Shown: positions 31,415 through 42,586 of the stretch, one piece after another
How positions within the stretch are numbered: position 1 is the first letter of the stretch
Layout of the letters: each line of letters begins with the position of its first letter
From: Ligula intestinalis
Lineage: Eukaryota > Platyhelminthes > Cestoda > Diphyllobothriidea > Diphyllobothriidae
Direction of reading: 5' to 3'
Assembly (NCBI GenBank): GCA_036362985.1
Contig: JAYGXS010000007.1
Location: 15,928,009-15,992,008, forward strand
Length of the DNA stretch: 64,000 bases
The notes under the pieces: generated by a model
Database searches by the model: none
Told to the model about the DNA's origin: nothing
What the model saw: only the letters and a program-made list of their open reading frames with translations
Made by a program: the position numbers and the translations under genes

Positions 31415-34400
31415 TGCGAAAGAAAACTGTTGTTATGTTCGAGTTACATTTCGACTGTGAGGCGCCAATGCCAGTTATTCGAAAACACAATAAACTGGAT
31501 CCAGCATCTGTTGTTAGTTGCCTCGGCAGTCCACCTAACAAAAAACCCCACCTTGACAGTCAACTGAGCTGTCTGGTCATCGTGACCTTTGTGACGCAAA
31601 TGTTACGAACAGGTGTGCTGCAAAACTTCAGCCACAGCCAGCGATTAAATTGCGGTCAGAAATAAGCTGGCGCCCTGACAATGGCACTGCAATATATTAA
31701 GATTAGGCTCTACGATAATCAATATACCAAGCCTATCCTAAGTAATTTGCTCAAATCAAAACCACGTTTTTAGAATGTCAGTTGATATTTCACGATGTAG
31801 GTAATATACTGATAATCTTCTTTGGTTCAGTCCAAACGCCGGCATGCCTACCTTATGCATATGGCCTTCACTGATTGGCTAGAGGCTGATATGAATCAGG
31901 TGCCGTCTCACTCACATTGCAGCGTCGAGACACCAGTGGCTATAACTGGCTTTCAACCTGGTGAAATGCTGGTTTGACTAAGATTCTTGTGAACTTCCTG
32001 ATACACTAAAAATTGCAACTTAAACGTTCGCATCCATTCGATGTCATGGGATGCCCTACCAGTTGTATCCAGCTTTTCGATTGTGGAAACTCCATAATTA
32101 ACTGACTACCCACTTAAGAGGTTTGTCAAACGTTGAAAAACACATGTAGTGGCCCTGAAATGGGCCATCATGGTAACATACCTACCTCCATCAGGGCACT
32201 TTGCCTGATGCAGTTGCATGCATATAAAGGTATAAGAAAAAACTTCCTTCGTCAGCAAAATACGACAGTAAATTGTTATGTTCGTACAGTCGCAGACGAA
32301 TAGCCACAGGTAAGGAATTAAGAAACGGTTTAGATTGCGACTACTGTGGCCGTCTGAAAATGATAAACCAGAGGTCAGAGTATTTAAGCGTGCAGCGCAG
32401 AGAGGGGCACTATAAAATATAACAAGTCGACGCAGAACACCTAACGGAAGCGATAGGCGACCACTTCGACGCTGACGTAAACTTGGAACGCGTGGGTAAG
32501 TATGACATCGCTGATTTTCACAGTCGAACAAATATGTACAGCAGATGCCCCTTCTTAAGAAATGTCAAGCGGAATGCTGAAATGTGTCTGTGATTCGAAA
32601 ATATTACTTATATAGGGCTTTAGCACTGATTATCTTACTTATCTTATCTTGCTGTAGCCGTCTGGAAGTGATGAACTAGAGGCCAGGGTATTTAGTCCTG
32701 ATATAGGGGATACACTACAGTAAATATAGTTTACGACTTCGGGCAGAGTAAAATGAATGCTACGACTGGGGTGTAGCATTTGGCTTCGGACACGGACACA
32801 TTGATATTTCCCAAAATTACGTAAAATGGTCAGCTTATTAGTTTGGTTAGGCAACCCTCAAATATTAAGCGATGCTTAACACTGCCAAACATGGATCACG
32901 TCCAAATAAATCATCGTAGGCAAGTGTAGTCATGATCTACTGGCTAAGGTTATCACTTTCCCACTGCTGTTATTTTTATAGAATTCAAGAGAAAAATCTC
33001 CTACAATGTCCAAAGTTTTTGATATCCAAGTGTGTAAGGTGACATCCGAATCTATGGCGCCCTTACTGATAATTTTGAATGGTCGTAATCACCGTAATAT
33101 TCACGTTCGCCACTTTGTTTTTTATTGAACCAAGGTCATGCAAATTTAACCTTAATAGTACCTGCGGCAAAGCAGTCCAACATATTTTAGCTGTGCAACC
33201 GCTAAATATGCGTTAAACTGGTGTGTCGCAGTCGACAAACCATCACTTACGCAATGCAACACGCACACCACTGTGACAATATTTTTAATGTCCCATCAGG
33301 CAGCTGCCAACACTATTTCACTGTGAGAACCCGAAGCTTTTGACCTAGGAAAGTAAGTTGGATAAGTAAGTGTAAGATAGTAAACGTGGTTTTATGAGTT
33401 AGATACATGAGGGAGCGTAAAAAAAGGAGAAAATCGCTTAATATGTAGGACGCAGACCGTGTCAGTTGTTTATTTAAACGACTGGACAATTAATTGGAAT
33501 GAACCCGTGCTGTTCAAAAAATAGGAACTGGGGGCCATTAACAGAGGCTGAGGGGCAGAAGAAATGCAATTGGCGCAAAACGAAAGTTGACCTGAATCGA
33601 ACGTAGGCCAACCATTGGGGGCGGGGAAGGTTACAACCAAAAACAAACGGCCTGCAAATGTAATCAACGATTTCAGGAGAGCTGTTTAGTGACTACCGAT
33701 ACAAGCGAAAATGCGACTTGCCGAAGGTAACTTAGAAGAAAGAAACGTGACCACTGTGATAAGAACTTTATTGGCATGAAGTATTAGATGCCAACTTGAA
33801 CCAATCTACGGAGACAGCATCAGATAGGAGTAGTTCGTGCTGCGAGAGTTTCAGTATTGATATGATACGGCCTGTTGTAACGGAAGCCCAGGCCGAGATA
33901 TCACCACCCAATAATGCCCTGTGGGAGTTCCCAAAGAGAGAACACGACAAGAAGTGTGCAACAGCAGAAGTCTTTTAGTGCAATAGGTACAACGTATTTA
34001 AGACAACAAACCGTGTAACACGATGTCTATTGAGCCAATCAGCTCCTCTCCTGAAATAGTCACCGCTATAATTGGCTAGTGACTCAACGGCTGACTGTAG
34101 TTTAAATTTCAAGTTATTGATTGATTGACTGCACGATGCGTTCACTCGCGTCTAGGCCGATCGATAGCCTGCCATGTATTGGCTATCGCTTGCACCTCTG
34201 CTTGCTAAGGCTGTTCGTTAGGCCGTCCTAAAACAACCACTACGCTTCTCCATGCCTATCACAATTAACGCCTCCCCTTCATCAAGAGTAGCTGCCCCCT
34301 TGTGCGCTACTTGCTCGATGGCCAGCATGCGGATGCAGAAAATTCATCATCAGTGTTAAATGACGGCATTATGATTGTTCGGTCATCTGGCTCACCGACA

Positions 34401-34900
34401 TTGGCGTTAGAAGACACGTTCGCTTGCACGTTTCTCGATTGGCTACTTGCTTAACCAAACCAAGTCTCAGCGCCGAATGAACCATGACCCAAAGAGCTTA
34501 CGGATTACGTGATTATCACACCTCGCGAGAACTTCGGCTTCTTCGGACTTGAATTTGTGGTTGGGTCTCGGAAAGTTAGCAGATGTCACCTACCTGCACT
34601 GCTGCCACATTTTCGGCAATTGGTGTCTTGAGAAATTTTCCAGTTTTTACAACGTAATTTCATTTCTTACAACTGCGTTAAATCTGATTAACGACTCCAA
34701 ATGCTTCTTGCCATGGCGGTATGTGTGCGACTCTAACTCTATTTTGTACAAGAAAGTCGCTGAAGTCCTCCAAAACCTCCATGCTCTATAAAAACACTCG
34801 CCAAAATAAGCGGTCGGTGCGATATTTCCTGTTTTTTTTGCGTATGGACCTTTAAACGAAGCGGTGTGGGTGGCCATTTTCTCTGAACACCAGTAAAAGG
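31415..34900. other. 3.5 kb without a supported gene; contains a short direct repeat
   Basis: 32,345-32,390 and 32,655-32,700 share a roughly 45-base block (GGCCGTCTGAAAATGATAAA versus AGCCGTCTGGAAGTGATGAA, then GGTATTTA-like). The open frame at 33,763-33,978 (plus) looks mildly protein-like (TEAQAEISPPNNALWEFPKR) but has no start, domain or matching neighbour. I see nothing else that I can support. Confidence 0.4.
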
Positions 34901-35089
34901 TTAGTCATCAACCATGTTCTTGGTTTCACTAACGTGCTTCTTAGCACGCCGACATAGCGCTTTTTTGCAGCTCTGTCCATGGAGGATTAGGTACACGCTG
35001 TTGCAACTTTAGAAACGAATCATCATAGTGCCCCTCAAGTTTTGAATAAGAGGAAATGGTTTCTGTCAAGCACAATTTAATCACCTTAA

Positions 35090-35252
35090 TCCTTAAGGTT
35101 AACTAGTTGGGTGCGTAAGGCCTTCATTGGTTTATGTGCCACCAGAATTTGTTGAATTCGTAGGTGCCTGACAATGATTTCAGACACGTTTTTGATGTAA
35201 GGAAGGCTTCGCCAAGTATATGGCTTGAGCGTCTGATCTTTACGGCCTGACT
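35090..35252 (-). mobile_element. PLE P4, inverted linker segment
   Basis: The minus strand encodes LPYIKNVSEIIVRHLRIQQI, then VAHKPMKALRTQLVNLKD, the PLE linker that normally precedes GIY-YIG. It directly abuts the forward segment from 35,256 in opposite orientation. Confidence 0.6.
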
Positions 35253-35255
35253 CCA

Positions 35256-35780
35256 ATGACGACTTTTTGTACCCACCTGATACACCCTAAAGATATGACA
35301 GACTGGTGGACACTAAAGAAGTTGTCTACAAGAACCCATGTGGAGCGCGTGATGGCGTTTATTGTAGTCAAACTGGAAACTCCGCCTCGGTGCGCATTCG
35401 TAAACATCAATTTGCAGAAAAAAAGACAAGACGGTCTGTCTCAAGTCATCATGCATACCCTGGATACGGGACACATCGTCGCATGGGAAAAAACTCGTAT
35501 TGTTGCTGTCTACCCTTCCAAGAAAGGCCCAGAATTCCTCGAGGTCATGTAGTCAGACACATCATGCATCAATTTTCATATTGAGTTAAATGCCGTGGAA
35601 ATGGGGAAGATGCAAACCGATCTGACTGGGCTGAGGCACATTGCGACTGCATGCTGATACAAGCGCTACACCCTTAACAATGTTTACCGTGCGCTTACGA
35701 CTTTGGATGTTTCTTGGAACTTTTACTTTATTTTGCGTCTGATGACTAGCTGGGGGATCATTCTTGAAAATTTATACTAT
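35256..35780 (+). pseudogene. PLE P4, forward GIY-YIG part and 3' end (fourth PLE lineage)
   Basis: The plus strand starts at the end of the linker (THLIHPKDMTD). It then gives VVYKNPCGARDGVYCSQTGN and SASVRIRKHQFAEKK in one frame, and after a frameshift near 35,425 LSQVIMHTLDTGHIVAWEKT and RIVAVYPSKKGPEFLEVM to a TAG. A 3' non-coding part with a hammerhead-like core ends near 35,780. RT is absent. The same lineage is present at 46.0-46.5 kb and, reversed, at 50.3-51.4 kb. It cannot encode a full endonuclease because of the frameshift. Confidence 0.8.
35739..35775 (+). ncRNA. Hammerhead-like core at PLE P4 3' end (decayed)
   Basis: CTGATGA (35,739-35,745), a stem II region in which only the AGCTGG side is kept, GAAA (35,766-35,769), AATT and T. 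It aligns with the better copies at 26.5 and 46.5 kb. Confidence 0.4.
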
Positions 35781-35789
35781 AAATTAGAT

Positions 35790-36435
35790 TCCCCAGTAAA
35801 CGTTTTTGACTTCAACTCATATTTCTTGGGGTGCCTATCTTTCAACATATATGTATATATGCACACTCGGTTGGCCCGAGTTCGTGAAAAATCGACCAGG
35901 ATGGATACATCCTGAAAGACAAATCAGCGTACAATTAATTAATATATATATCCTAGCTTCCGAACTCTTAAAGAAGCCCATCTTCAGAGTAAAAAGCGAC
36001 AGCAAAATGGACAACAGTTAAAGGTGGCCAAAAGCCGATCAAACATTAGTAACGTCACTGTAGAGTTGAATTCACAGAGATATTTATTTCGGTGTCAGAG
36101 TAATATGTCGATTAACAGCTTGCTTATCAGAGGCCCAGGCTTAAATCTATTCGCGGCATGGGTGGCGTGAGTGACTTCGAAATGTATGATGAAGAAAGAG
36201 GTGAGCAACGTGAAATCCGACTACTGCACCAGAAAGCAACCTTCCTCAATTAAGTCAGGAGCTTTTAGGTGTAATAGATAGATGGAAACACAGCGACTGA
36301 ATCTTCTAAATACTCCAATTTCCATATTTGATGCTGCCTTTGAAGATGGGTTGGTGCTGGAATCCAAAAAGTCCATCAAACAAATTAATTGTTCCAGCAC
36401 CGCGTCTACTTCTCAACTGCTTAAGTATATAATAC
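35790..36435. other. Nothing recognised
   Basis: AT-rich spacer without supported features. Confidence 0.35.
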
Positions 36436-36439
36436 TGCC

Positions 36440-36590
36440 GGCAAAGACTAGGAAGACTGGAACGGTAATTTCTGGCGTATTAGCCGTCGTCAGCTACTTA
36501 TATCCAACCCCAAGTGGTACACCACCCGATGTTTGAACTCGCGACCTTGTTACTTAGAACCCACTTGCTCGTTGTCTTGCCAGTTTAGAC
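36440..36590 (-). repeat. SINE copy (reverse), ribozyme boxes intact
   Basis: The minus strand has B-box-like CGAGTTCAAACATCGGG, then TTGGATATAAGTAG, CTGACGA and the tail TCTTTGCCGGCAGTA. It faces the SINE at 36,690. Confidence 0.7.
36455..36500 (-). ncRNA. Hammerhead ribozyme-like motif in SINE (36.5 kb copy)
   Basis: CTGACGA (36,487-36,493) and GAAA (36,469-36,472) are both intact. Stem II can form GGC/GCC and the 3' stem I strand CCAGTC is perfect. The 5' stem I strand has mutated to AAGTAG and would no longer pair. Confidence 0.45.
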
Positions 36591-36689
36591 CGGGAGATAT
36601 CAAGACTCATTAATGAACATTCACAAATCGCTAACGGAACTCATTCGTCCCGCTCTACCTTGGGGCTCATTCTCGAGACCCCCTAGCAG

Positions 36690-36840
36690 CCGCACAGCGA
36701 CTAGTAGATGACGCAGATAGCAAGTTGTGGGTTCGATCCTCGGATGACGCACCAGCTTGGGTTGGGTATGACTGGCTAATGAGCTAGAAATAGTCATTTC
36801 AGTCTCCTTTGTCTTTGCCGGCAATGCTGACTTCCTAAAC
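36690..36840 (+). repeat. SINE copy with deletion through the ribozyme core
   Basis: B-box-like GGGTTCGATCCTCGG, TATGACTGGCTAATGAGC, CAGTCTCC and the tail TTTGTCTTTGCCGGCAATG. About 12 bases including CTGATGA are missing, yet the stem I strands GACTGG and TCAGTC survive. Confidence 0.75.
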
Positions 36841-36844
36841 TATT

Positions 36845-38775
36845 TATTTAACGGTTCATTGGCCTAGAAACCTTTTATTTAAGGCTATGGTGGTTAAATT
36901 TGGTGCAGTTTATATGGGCTCGCGTTATTTTTCCATTCTCCTAAATGCCGTATGCATACACTCGGGCGTATGGACGGTTGTGTAACCGAGAAGTGCATTG
37001 CAGTAGCCCATGATATGCAGACGCTATTGTTTTATAAACAAAATTCATTACAACGAAAAGCATTTACTTTACATAATGAATCAAACAAGGTACATTTTCG
37101 CTCCATCTCGTTCAAAAACTGGTTTTATGCAGTTTAAGTTTGAAATATGCGTGAGTTGGTAGTCCATGACTTGGTAAGACGTGAACAGCCGTTTTCCAAA
37201 AATGTCATTTATCATAAAAATTATACATTTTAGTCTAAAGGCAATACGTCAAAAATGCCTGATACAAAAATGATATACATATCACTGAAGTTAATAGTAT
37301 CGACGTGAACTGACCATTCGCGGTTATCGCAAAGATAATGCCGTATATAATTCCTGGAAGCCAGTACTTCATATCTGAGTCGTCAAACTTCATGCGTGCA
37401 TATGGAGAGCAGCCTTTTCCCACTCACTGCAGTCTGTTCTCCGAAACCAAAATCAAGGTCTGTTATCATATGCTGCTTACTCACTCAATTTGCATCTTCT
37501 TCTTCACCTATGAACGCGTGCAGAACCAAGTAACCAATGACATCTTCGATACCTACGCTAGGTGCGGAGTAGTAGCTTCGTGACATCATGTCGTGTTGGG
37601 GTCAAAACGCTGGCGCGACTTCCTTCAGAAGCTTCAGACAAATTCCATGCGAGAGCAATAAAATGGACGGCCAGGACTCTAAAAAGTACCCGCTTAGTGG
37701 CCACCGAACGCATTTCCGTTAAATCCGAGTTTGCACACTACACAGTTTGCAGAGAACCGAGGCAGCAAAAAAATATCTGAACGCCCCGACAATTTCATAG
37801 CTTTGCCCGAAGGCAACGTACACGACTACTTATACTGCAGCAGGTGAGGTAATTCATGCAAACTCATTATGGAAATTGGACTTGGACTTGGTGGTTCAGC
37901 ACGCAGTTGGTGAGGTCACTTTAATCTAATGAGTGGATTTGATCCTGAGGAAGCCTTTTAGTCACTAAAACTGTCTAGTTAAGAGTAATGAGCGAAATTC
38001 TGGCAAAAAAAGAATGTTGCCTAATATCAAACGAATTTTCTGTACTATTTATTATGACAGAACCAAACCTTGTGCTATGGAAGAGCCCCAATATAAACAA
38101 GAAAGTTTTGCAATGTGCCCCTTACGGAAAAGAAAAAGCTATCATTAGTTGATGATTATCAGGTAAAGCCAAGGTCAACGAATCACATTGTTCGTTTTCA
38201 GCAACGTGGAACAATTTTAATCTTTAAAATTATTTTTAGCTACTTTCTGAAGATTTTTGTCAAAAAATGCAGTGAACAAATTTTCACCATAATCTGTTTT
38301 ACCGCATCGATGATTTAAGTCTGAAGGCATGTGGCAAGAAACTTTGCTGTAGAATATAATATTTGTTTATTTGAAGTTTGGAAACAGAACAAACGGAAGT
38401 TTAAAAACTTTCGCATAATCGCAGAATATATTCGGCCATTCATTTTTGCATTTTAAGTCTTGGAATGGGGCCTAAAGGTAATGAGAGATGCCAAAGCTAT
38501 TGTTCAATAAAACAAAAAATGAGTTATTTTAAATCCAGCCAAAATTATATCATTTATTTTCAGATAACTTTAAAACTGGTAAAAATTCTCCATTTTCAAT
38601 ATGACGTAAACATAGAAAAGGTAACAGGAACAGAGATTCCCCAGCTGAATATATAACTAAAATACTTTTAAATAGGTTATCTATTATAGAAGTTCTTTTC
38701 ATTGCTCTTAGACATAACCACACCAGACCTCTGTTATGGACTATCTTCCTGCTCGAAAGTGAGTTTTAGTCTTTT
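36845..38775. other. No recognised feature
   Basis: AT-rich, with short open frames only. Confidence 0.4.
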
Positions 38776-38779
38776 GCAC

Positions 38780-38920
38780 AGATTCTGTTTGACCTTTTAT
38801 AACAAAACCTTTAAAATAAGATATTTCTTAAAAATCTGCTACCAAAAACGTGAATTTCGGTAACTGTTTTAATAAATATCTTATTTTAAAGGTTTTGATA
38901 TAAAAGGTCGAACAGAATCT
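38780..38920. repeat. Foldback element, 47-bp arms
   Basis: The left arm 38,780-38,826 and right arm 38,874-38,920 are reverse complements with two mismatches; the spacer is 47 nt. It has no target duplication that I can define. Confidence 0.8.
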
Positions 38921-38924
38921 AAAT

Positions 38925-39230
38925 TTGTGGAAGAAAGCCTGCAGACGATGAAAATCGTCGAAAATGTGCTGGAATTCAAAGGACGATCAGAACCTAGTTG
39001 TAATTCAGTGCATGAAATATGTATCAAGAAATTTGAAGAAAAAAAACAAGTCTTTTGATGTAAACAAAATGATATGGATATGATTTTACTTGACGATTAT
39101 ATTTACCATTGATGGTCTCATCGATAGCTACTTTTCACGCCTGCGGAACTTGAGTATTCCTTAGAAAATTTGATTTTTCTAAGCAAACAATTGGTACATT
39201 TATATTTATTCTAAGGTTGTGGAAATAAGC
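38925..39230. other. Nothing recognised
   Basis: Spacer before the PLE P3 complex. Confidence 0.35.
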
Positions 39231-39431
39231 ATCACAGAAATCCGAAGAGCAATTGGTGAGCATACGTATACTTTCAATAAATTCTCATCAGGCCATTACA
39301 TTTATATGGGAGGGGGGGGGTAAAGCGTAAAAGGTTAAATTGTAGGCTAATTACGTTCAACGTTACACGCAACTTAGTTCGGGGGATAGAGTAGGGTGTG
39401 GGGTGGTAACAAGCGGCTAATTAAGCGGTAA

Positions 39432-39825
39432 TTAGGGAGAAGGGGGCGTGAAAGAGGAGAGAAGAGACTTGGGGGAAATGCCGGTAGCTAGGTGGCCGTT
39501 GGCCATGCTAAGCTTGGGGCTTGCAGCAGGTTCTTCTGCGCGCACAAAATTGGTTTTTTTCAACCGGATAGCAGTTGCTTCTGCTGTTGCCAACAGTCGC
39601 TGGCCCAGTGACTTAGGGTAGCTTGGTGGGACCTTGTAGATCACCCTGAAGGCTTCGTTGGGGTCCACCTGAAACGACACCGCTTCCTTTATCCGGTCTA
39701 GTGACCAGGATTTGTGGGTACCATCGCAGTTCTTTTAACTTTTCTAGATGCGTTTTGTCAATAATCCTCGGTTTGTAGGTCTCCTGTTGAGGTACTGGTA
39801 ACTGCAGTTCACTAGTATTGATTTA
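39432..39825 (-). pseudogene. PLE P3 reverse copy: RT N-terminus fused to C-terminal tail
   Basis: On the minus strand an RT N-terminal motif (LEKLKELRWYPQILVTRPDK, GSGVV) runs to about 39,682. It is followed after an internal deletion by VDPNEAFRVIYKVPPSYPKS and LLATAEATAIRL of the GIY-YIG C-terminus. The entire RT core and the GIY-YIG motif itself are missing, so it is not functional. It is continuous with the forward copy at about 39,825. Confidence 0.7.
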
Positions 39826-41292
39826 AAGTGTTTGTATGGTCTACCAAATATCCATAAGGATGGCCTGCCAGTTCGTCCGATTCTGAACATGCGCAATTCA
39901 CCGTATCACGCGATAGCAAAATGGTTGGCGGCGAAACTCAAGCCTTTGCAGCATCAACTGGCACCACGGAGCTATCGAGACACGTTTGAATTTGTCGATG
40001 ATATCAAAGATGTGAACTTAAACGGCATGAGAATGTTCTCCCTAGACGTCTGCGCGCTGTTTACAAACGTCCCGGTTACCGAGACAGTCGAATACATCTG
40101 CGAATTCCGATTGACAAATCAACTATAAATAGGAATACCGGCGAATGCACTAAAGGAACTACTACTGAAGTGCCCACTGAACGTGCAGTTCCTTTTTGAC
40201 GGCTTAATATACAGACAAATAGATGCCGTTGCCATGGGCTTGCCTCTGGGACCACTTATGGCTGACATATTCATGGGAAAGCTGGAAAAACATCAACTTT
40301 GCGATCAGATCCACAAGTTAAAGCACTACGGTCGCTACGAGGATGATATCTTAGTGATTGCCACAAACGAAACCGATAGAGACGCGCTCTTAAGCGCGGT
40401 CAATCAAGCCCATCCTTCCATAAAGTTCACGTTGGAGATGGAAACAGCAGGTTCTCTCCCCTTCTTGGATATCCTCCTTAGTCGTAGACCCGACGGTAGC
40501 GTCCGAAGGAGCATGTATAGAAAAAAAACCTGGTCTGGACAATATACGAACTTTAACAGTTTCGTACCTCTCCAACAGAAGCGAAATCTAGTTCACTGCT
40601 AAACGCAAAGAGCTAGGAAAATTTGCTCTGAAGACACTATTGAAGAGGAACTCAAGAAAATCCAGGACTTACTCCGTGAGAACGGATATCCTGAGAAATT
40701 CATTACCAAGAATATGGCTACTAAAGAAATGAAACCCACAACAATCACTGTGGAGAAGAAAACATTATTTCTCAAAGTGCCCTTTCGAGGAGCCGCGACA
40801 GGTGAACTCCTGAAAAGACGCCCTGAGGATGCCGTGTCACGAACTTTCCCAGCAGCGAGAGTTCGGGTACTATTCTCAACTAACTCAGTCTTCCATGGGG
40901 AAGGTAAGGACAGGTTACCGACTCAGACTACCTCCATGTGTATCTACTCCTTTGCTTGCTCCTGTGGAGCAGGTTATATTGGTCGAACGAGTCAGCGCCT
41001 ATCCAAAAGAATAAAGGAAAACCTCCCACAATGGCCAAGGAAGGGTGATTTCAATACCAACAGAACCATCAACAGCTCTATCCTAGCACACATGGTGGAT
41101 TCCGGACATCAGGTGGACCCCAACGAAGCCTTCAGGGTGTTCTACAAGGTCCCACCAAGCTACCCTAAGTCACTGGGCCAGCGACTGTTGGCAACAGCAG
41201 AAGCAACTGCTATCCGGTTGAGGAAGCCAATTTTGTGCGCGCAGAAGAACCTGCTGCGAGCCCCAAGCTTAGCATGGCCAACGGCCACCTAG
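39826..41292 (+). pseudogene. PLE P3 polyprotein: reverse transcriptase + GIY-YIG endonuclease, two stop codons
   Basis: One frame spans 39,832-41,292 (about 487 codons) with only two in-frame TAA codons (40,126 and 40,600) and no frameshift. RT: YGLPNIHKDGLPVRPILN (39,835), MFSLDVCALFTNVPVTE (motif A, Asp), AMGLPLGPLMADIFMGKLE (motif B), GRYEDDILVIA (motif C, YxDD, about 40,335), FLDILLSRRPDGS. Linker: RTFPAARVRVLFSTN. Endonuclease: MCIYSFACSCGAGYIGRTSQ (GIY-YIG with preceding CxC), RLSKRIKENLP, HMVDSGHQVDPNEAF, and the C-terminus AEATAIRLRKPILCAQ. The 5' RT part is missing here and appears only inverted in the reverse copy. In Penelope elements the endonuclease nicks the target and RT primes at the nick; these steps are known for the family. 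Few lesions suggest a young insertion. Confidence 0.9.
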
Positions 41293-41560
41293 CTACCGGC
41301 ATTTCCCCCAAGTCTCTTCTCTCCGCTTGCACCCCCCCCCCTTCTCCCTAATTACCGCTTAATTAGCCGCTTGTTACTACCCCACCCCCTACACTATCCC
41401 CCGGACTAATTTGCCTGTAACGTTGAACGTAATTAGCCTACAATTTTACCTTTTACGCTTTACCCCCCCCCCTCCCATATATATGTAATGGCCTGATGAG
41501 AATTAATTTAAAGTATACGTATGCTCGCCAATTACTCTTCGGATATTTATTGTAATTTAA

Positions 41561-41926
41561 AAGTTCGCCTACAGCTTTTGATATTTATTTTAAAGTCTTT
41601 GTGCGTGCGTTACGGCCGGTTTGTAAGTACCCTAATTGCAAAAATCTTTCAATCGTAACTCGATTTTATCGTTGTTTTTTGTTGACTAGTTGACTTGCTT
41701 CTAAGAATTTGATTGGCTGACAGACGACTCGATCACGCGTTGCTAAGTTACGGCAGTACCTCTTGCTCAGGTATCGGAAAATCGATAGCGTTTTGTGATA
41801 AGCGGCCAGTGCACCGGTGGGCACATTATTTGGCGCATTTTCACACTGGCAAGCGGTCGCAAGTCCGTGTCTACTTTGCTGTTAGCCTGAATTGTTTACA
41901 TTTTGTTTCTGAAGCTCTTTTTCAGC
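41561..41926. other. Upstream region of the gene at 41,927
   Basis: No motif is certain. The bases directly before the ATG (CTCTTTTTCAGC) look like a splice or trans-splice acceptor. An open frame through 41,713-42,015 lacks an ATG start and is in another frame. Confidence 0.35.
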
Positions 41927-42514
41927 ATGTTAAGGCCCGTTTCGAGGACAACCCGATATCGACGCAGAAGGCAAGTGCTTCTGGAAGATCTAGGCGAAAT
42001 TATAGAGCATTATGATGAAGTTTTCACGTCCGACACATCGATATCAACCTCGGGGCTAACTTCATCCTCCTCTTCCTCTGGATCTGAATCGGACTCCTTG
42101 GTGTGGACTGATATTAAGAACCGGGTTGCAGTCCTGCCCTAGTGGATATTGACAACGGACAAACTGGCGAATCTTCCAGTTCGCCTCCGAAAGCAGAGGA
42201 GCTAAGTCTGGTAGAAGCCCTCCGATGGTGGGCAATCGAATCGGTGCGCCTCATATGAACCTCACTAGTCTTCTGAAGATTTTGAGACTGCCTTTGAGGA
42301 TGCCTTTAAGGACACCTTCAAGAAGGCCTTTGACAGGCATTTCAGAAGGTGCATTAAGGCTGAGAAAGGAAAACTTCCTGTCGGTAAGTGAACACATACT
42401 ATTGCCACGCAAATAATCTCGTGAGGTGCGTACTCTCAACCACTACTCTTCCTGTTTTCAGAGCACCGATCCGAAGAAGAAAATCACCCGGAGCCAGGCC
42501 CTTCCAGAGGCTAG
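41927..42514 (+). CDS. Small spliced gene, unknown function, acidic Ser-rich product
   Basis: Predicted exons: 41,927-42,102, 42,132-42,243 (or ending 42,210), 42,269-42,383 and 42,462-42,514, giving 151 (or 140) residues. The start MLRPVSRTTRYRRRRQ is basic, followed by LLEDLGEIIEHYDEVF, a Ser-rich tract (SSSSSSGSESDS), SSSPPKAEELSLVEALRWW, an amphipathic stretch with FETAFEDAFKDTFKKAFDRH and the tail EEENHPEPGPSRG. The last donor (G/GTAAGTG) and acceptor (TGTTTTCAG) are strong. The two short introns (29 and 25 or 58 nt) are inferred from frame continuity and are less certain. A poly(A) signal lies 73 bases after the stop. No signal peptide, membrane segment or known domain is visible. The acceptor-like CTTTTTCAG one base before the ATG suggests an upstream exon or spliced-leader addition. 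I do not recognise the family. Confidence 0.6.
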
Positions 42515-42586
42515 TACTACCACGATGAGGGACAATTACCCAAATTAAATGTTTTGGACACAATTTTTTAAAAGATATTTTTAGAC

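Larger units (their letters stand above)
39235..41560. mobile_element. PLE P3 complex: two head-to-head copies with outward 3' ends
   Basis: The first roughly 440 bases (39,235-39,672) are the reverse complement of the last roughly 470 (41,095-41,560). They share AAGTATACGTATGCTC, poly(G/C) runs, GCGGCTAATTAAGCGGTAAT and the GIY-YIG C-terminus. Between them are an inverted RT N-terminal piece (39,681-39,815) and a forward RT plus endonuclease (39,826-41,292). The forward copy is the best-preserved retroelement ORF in the window. Confidence 0.85.
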
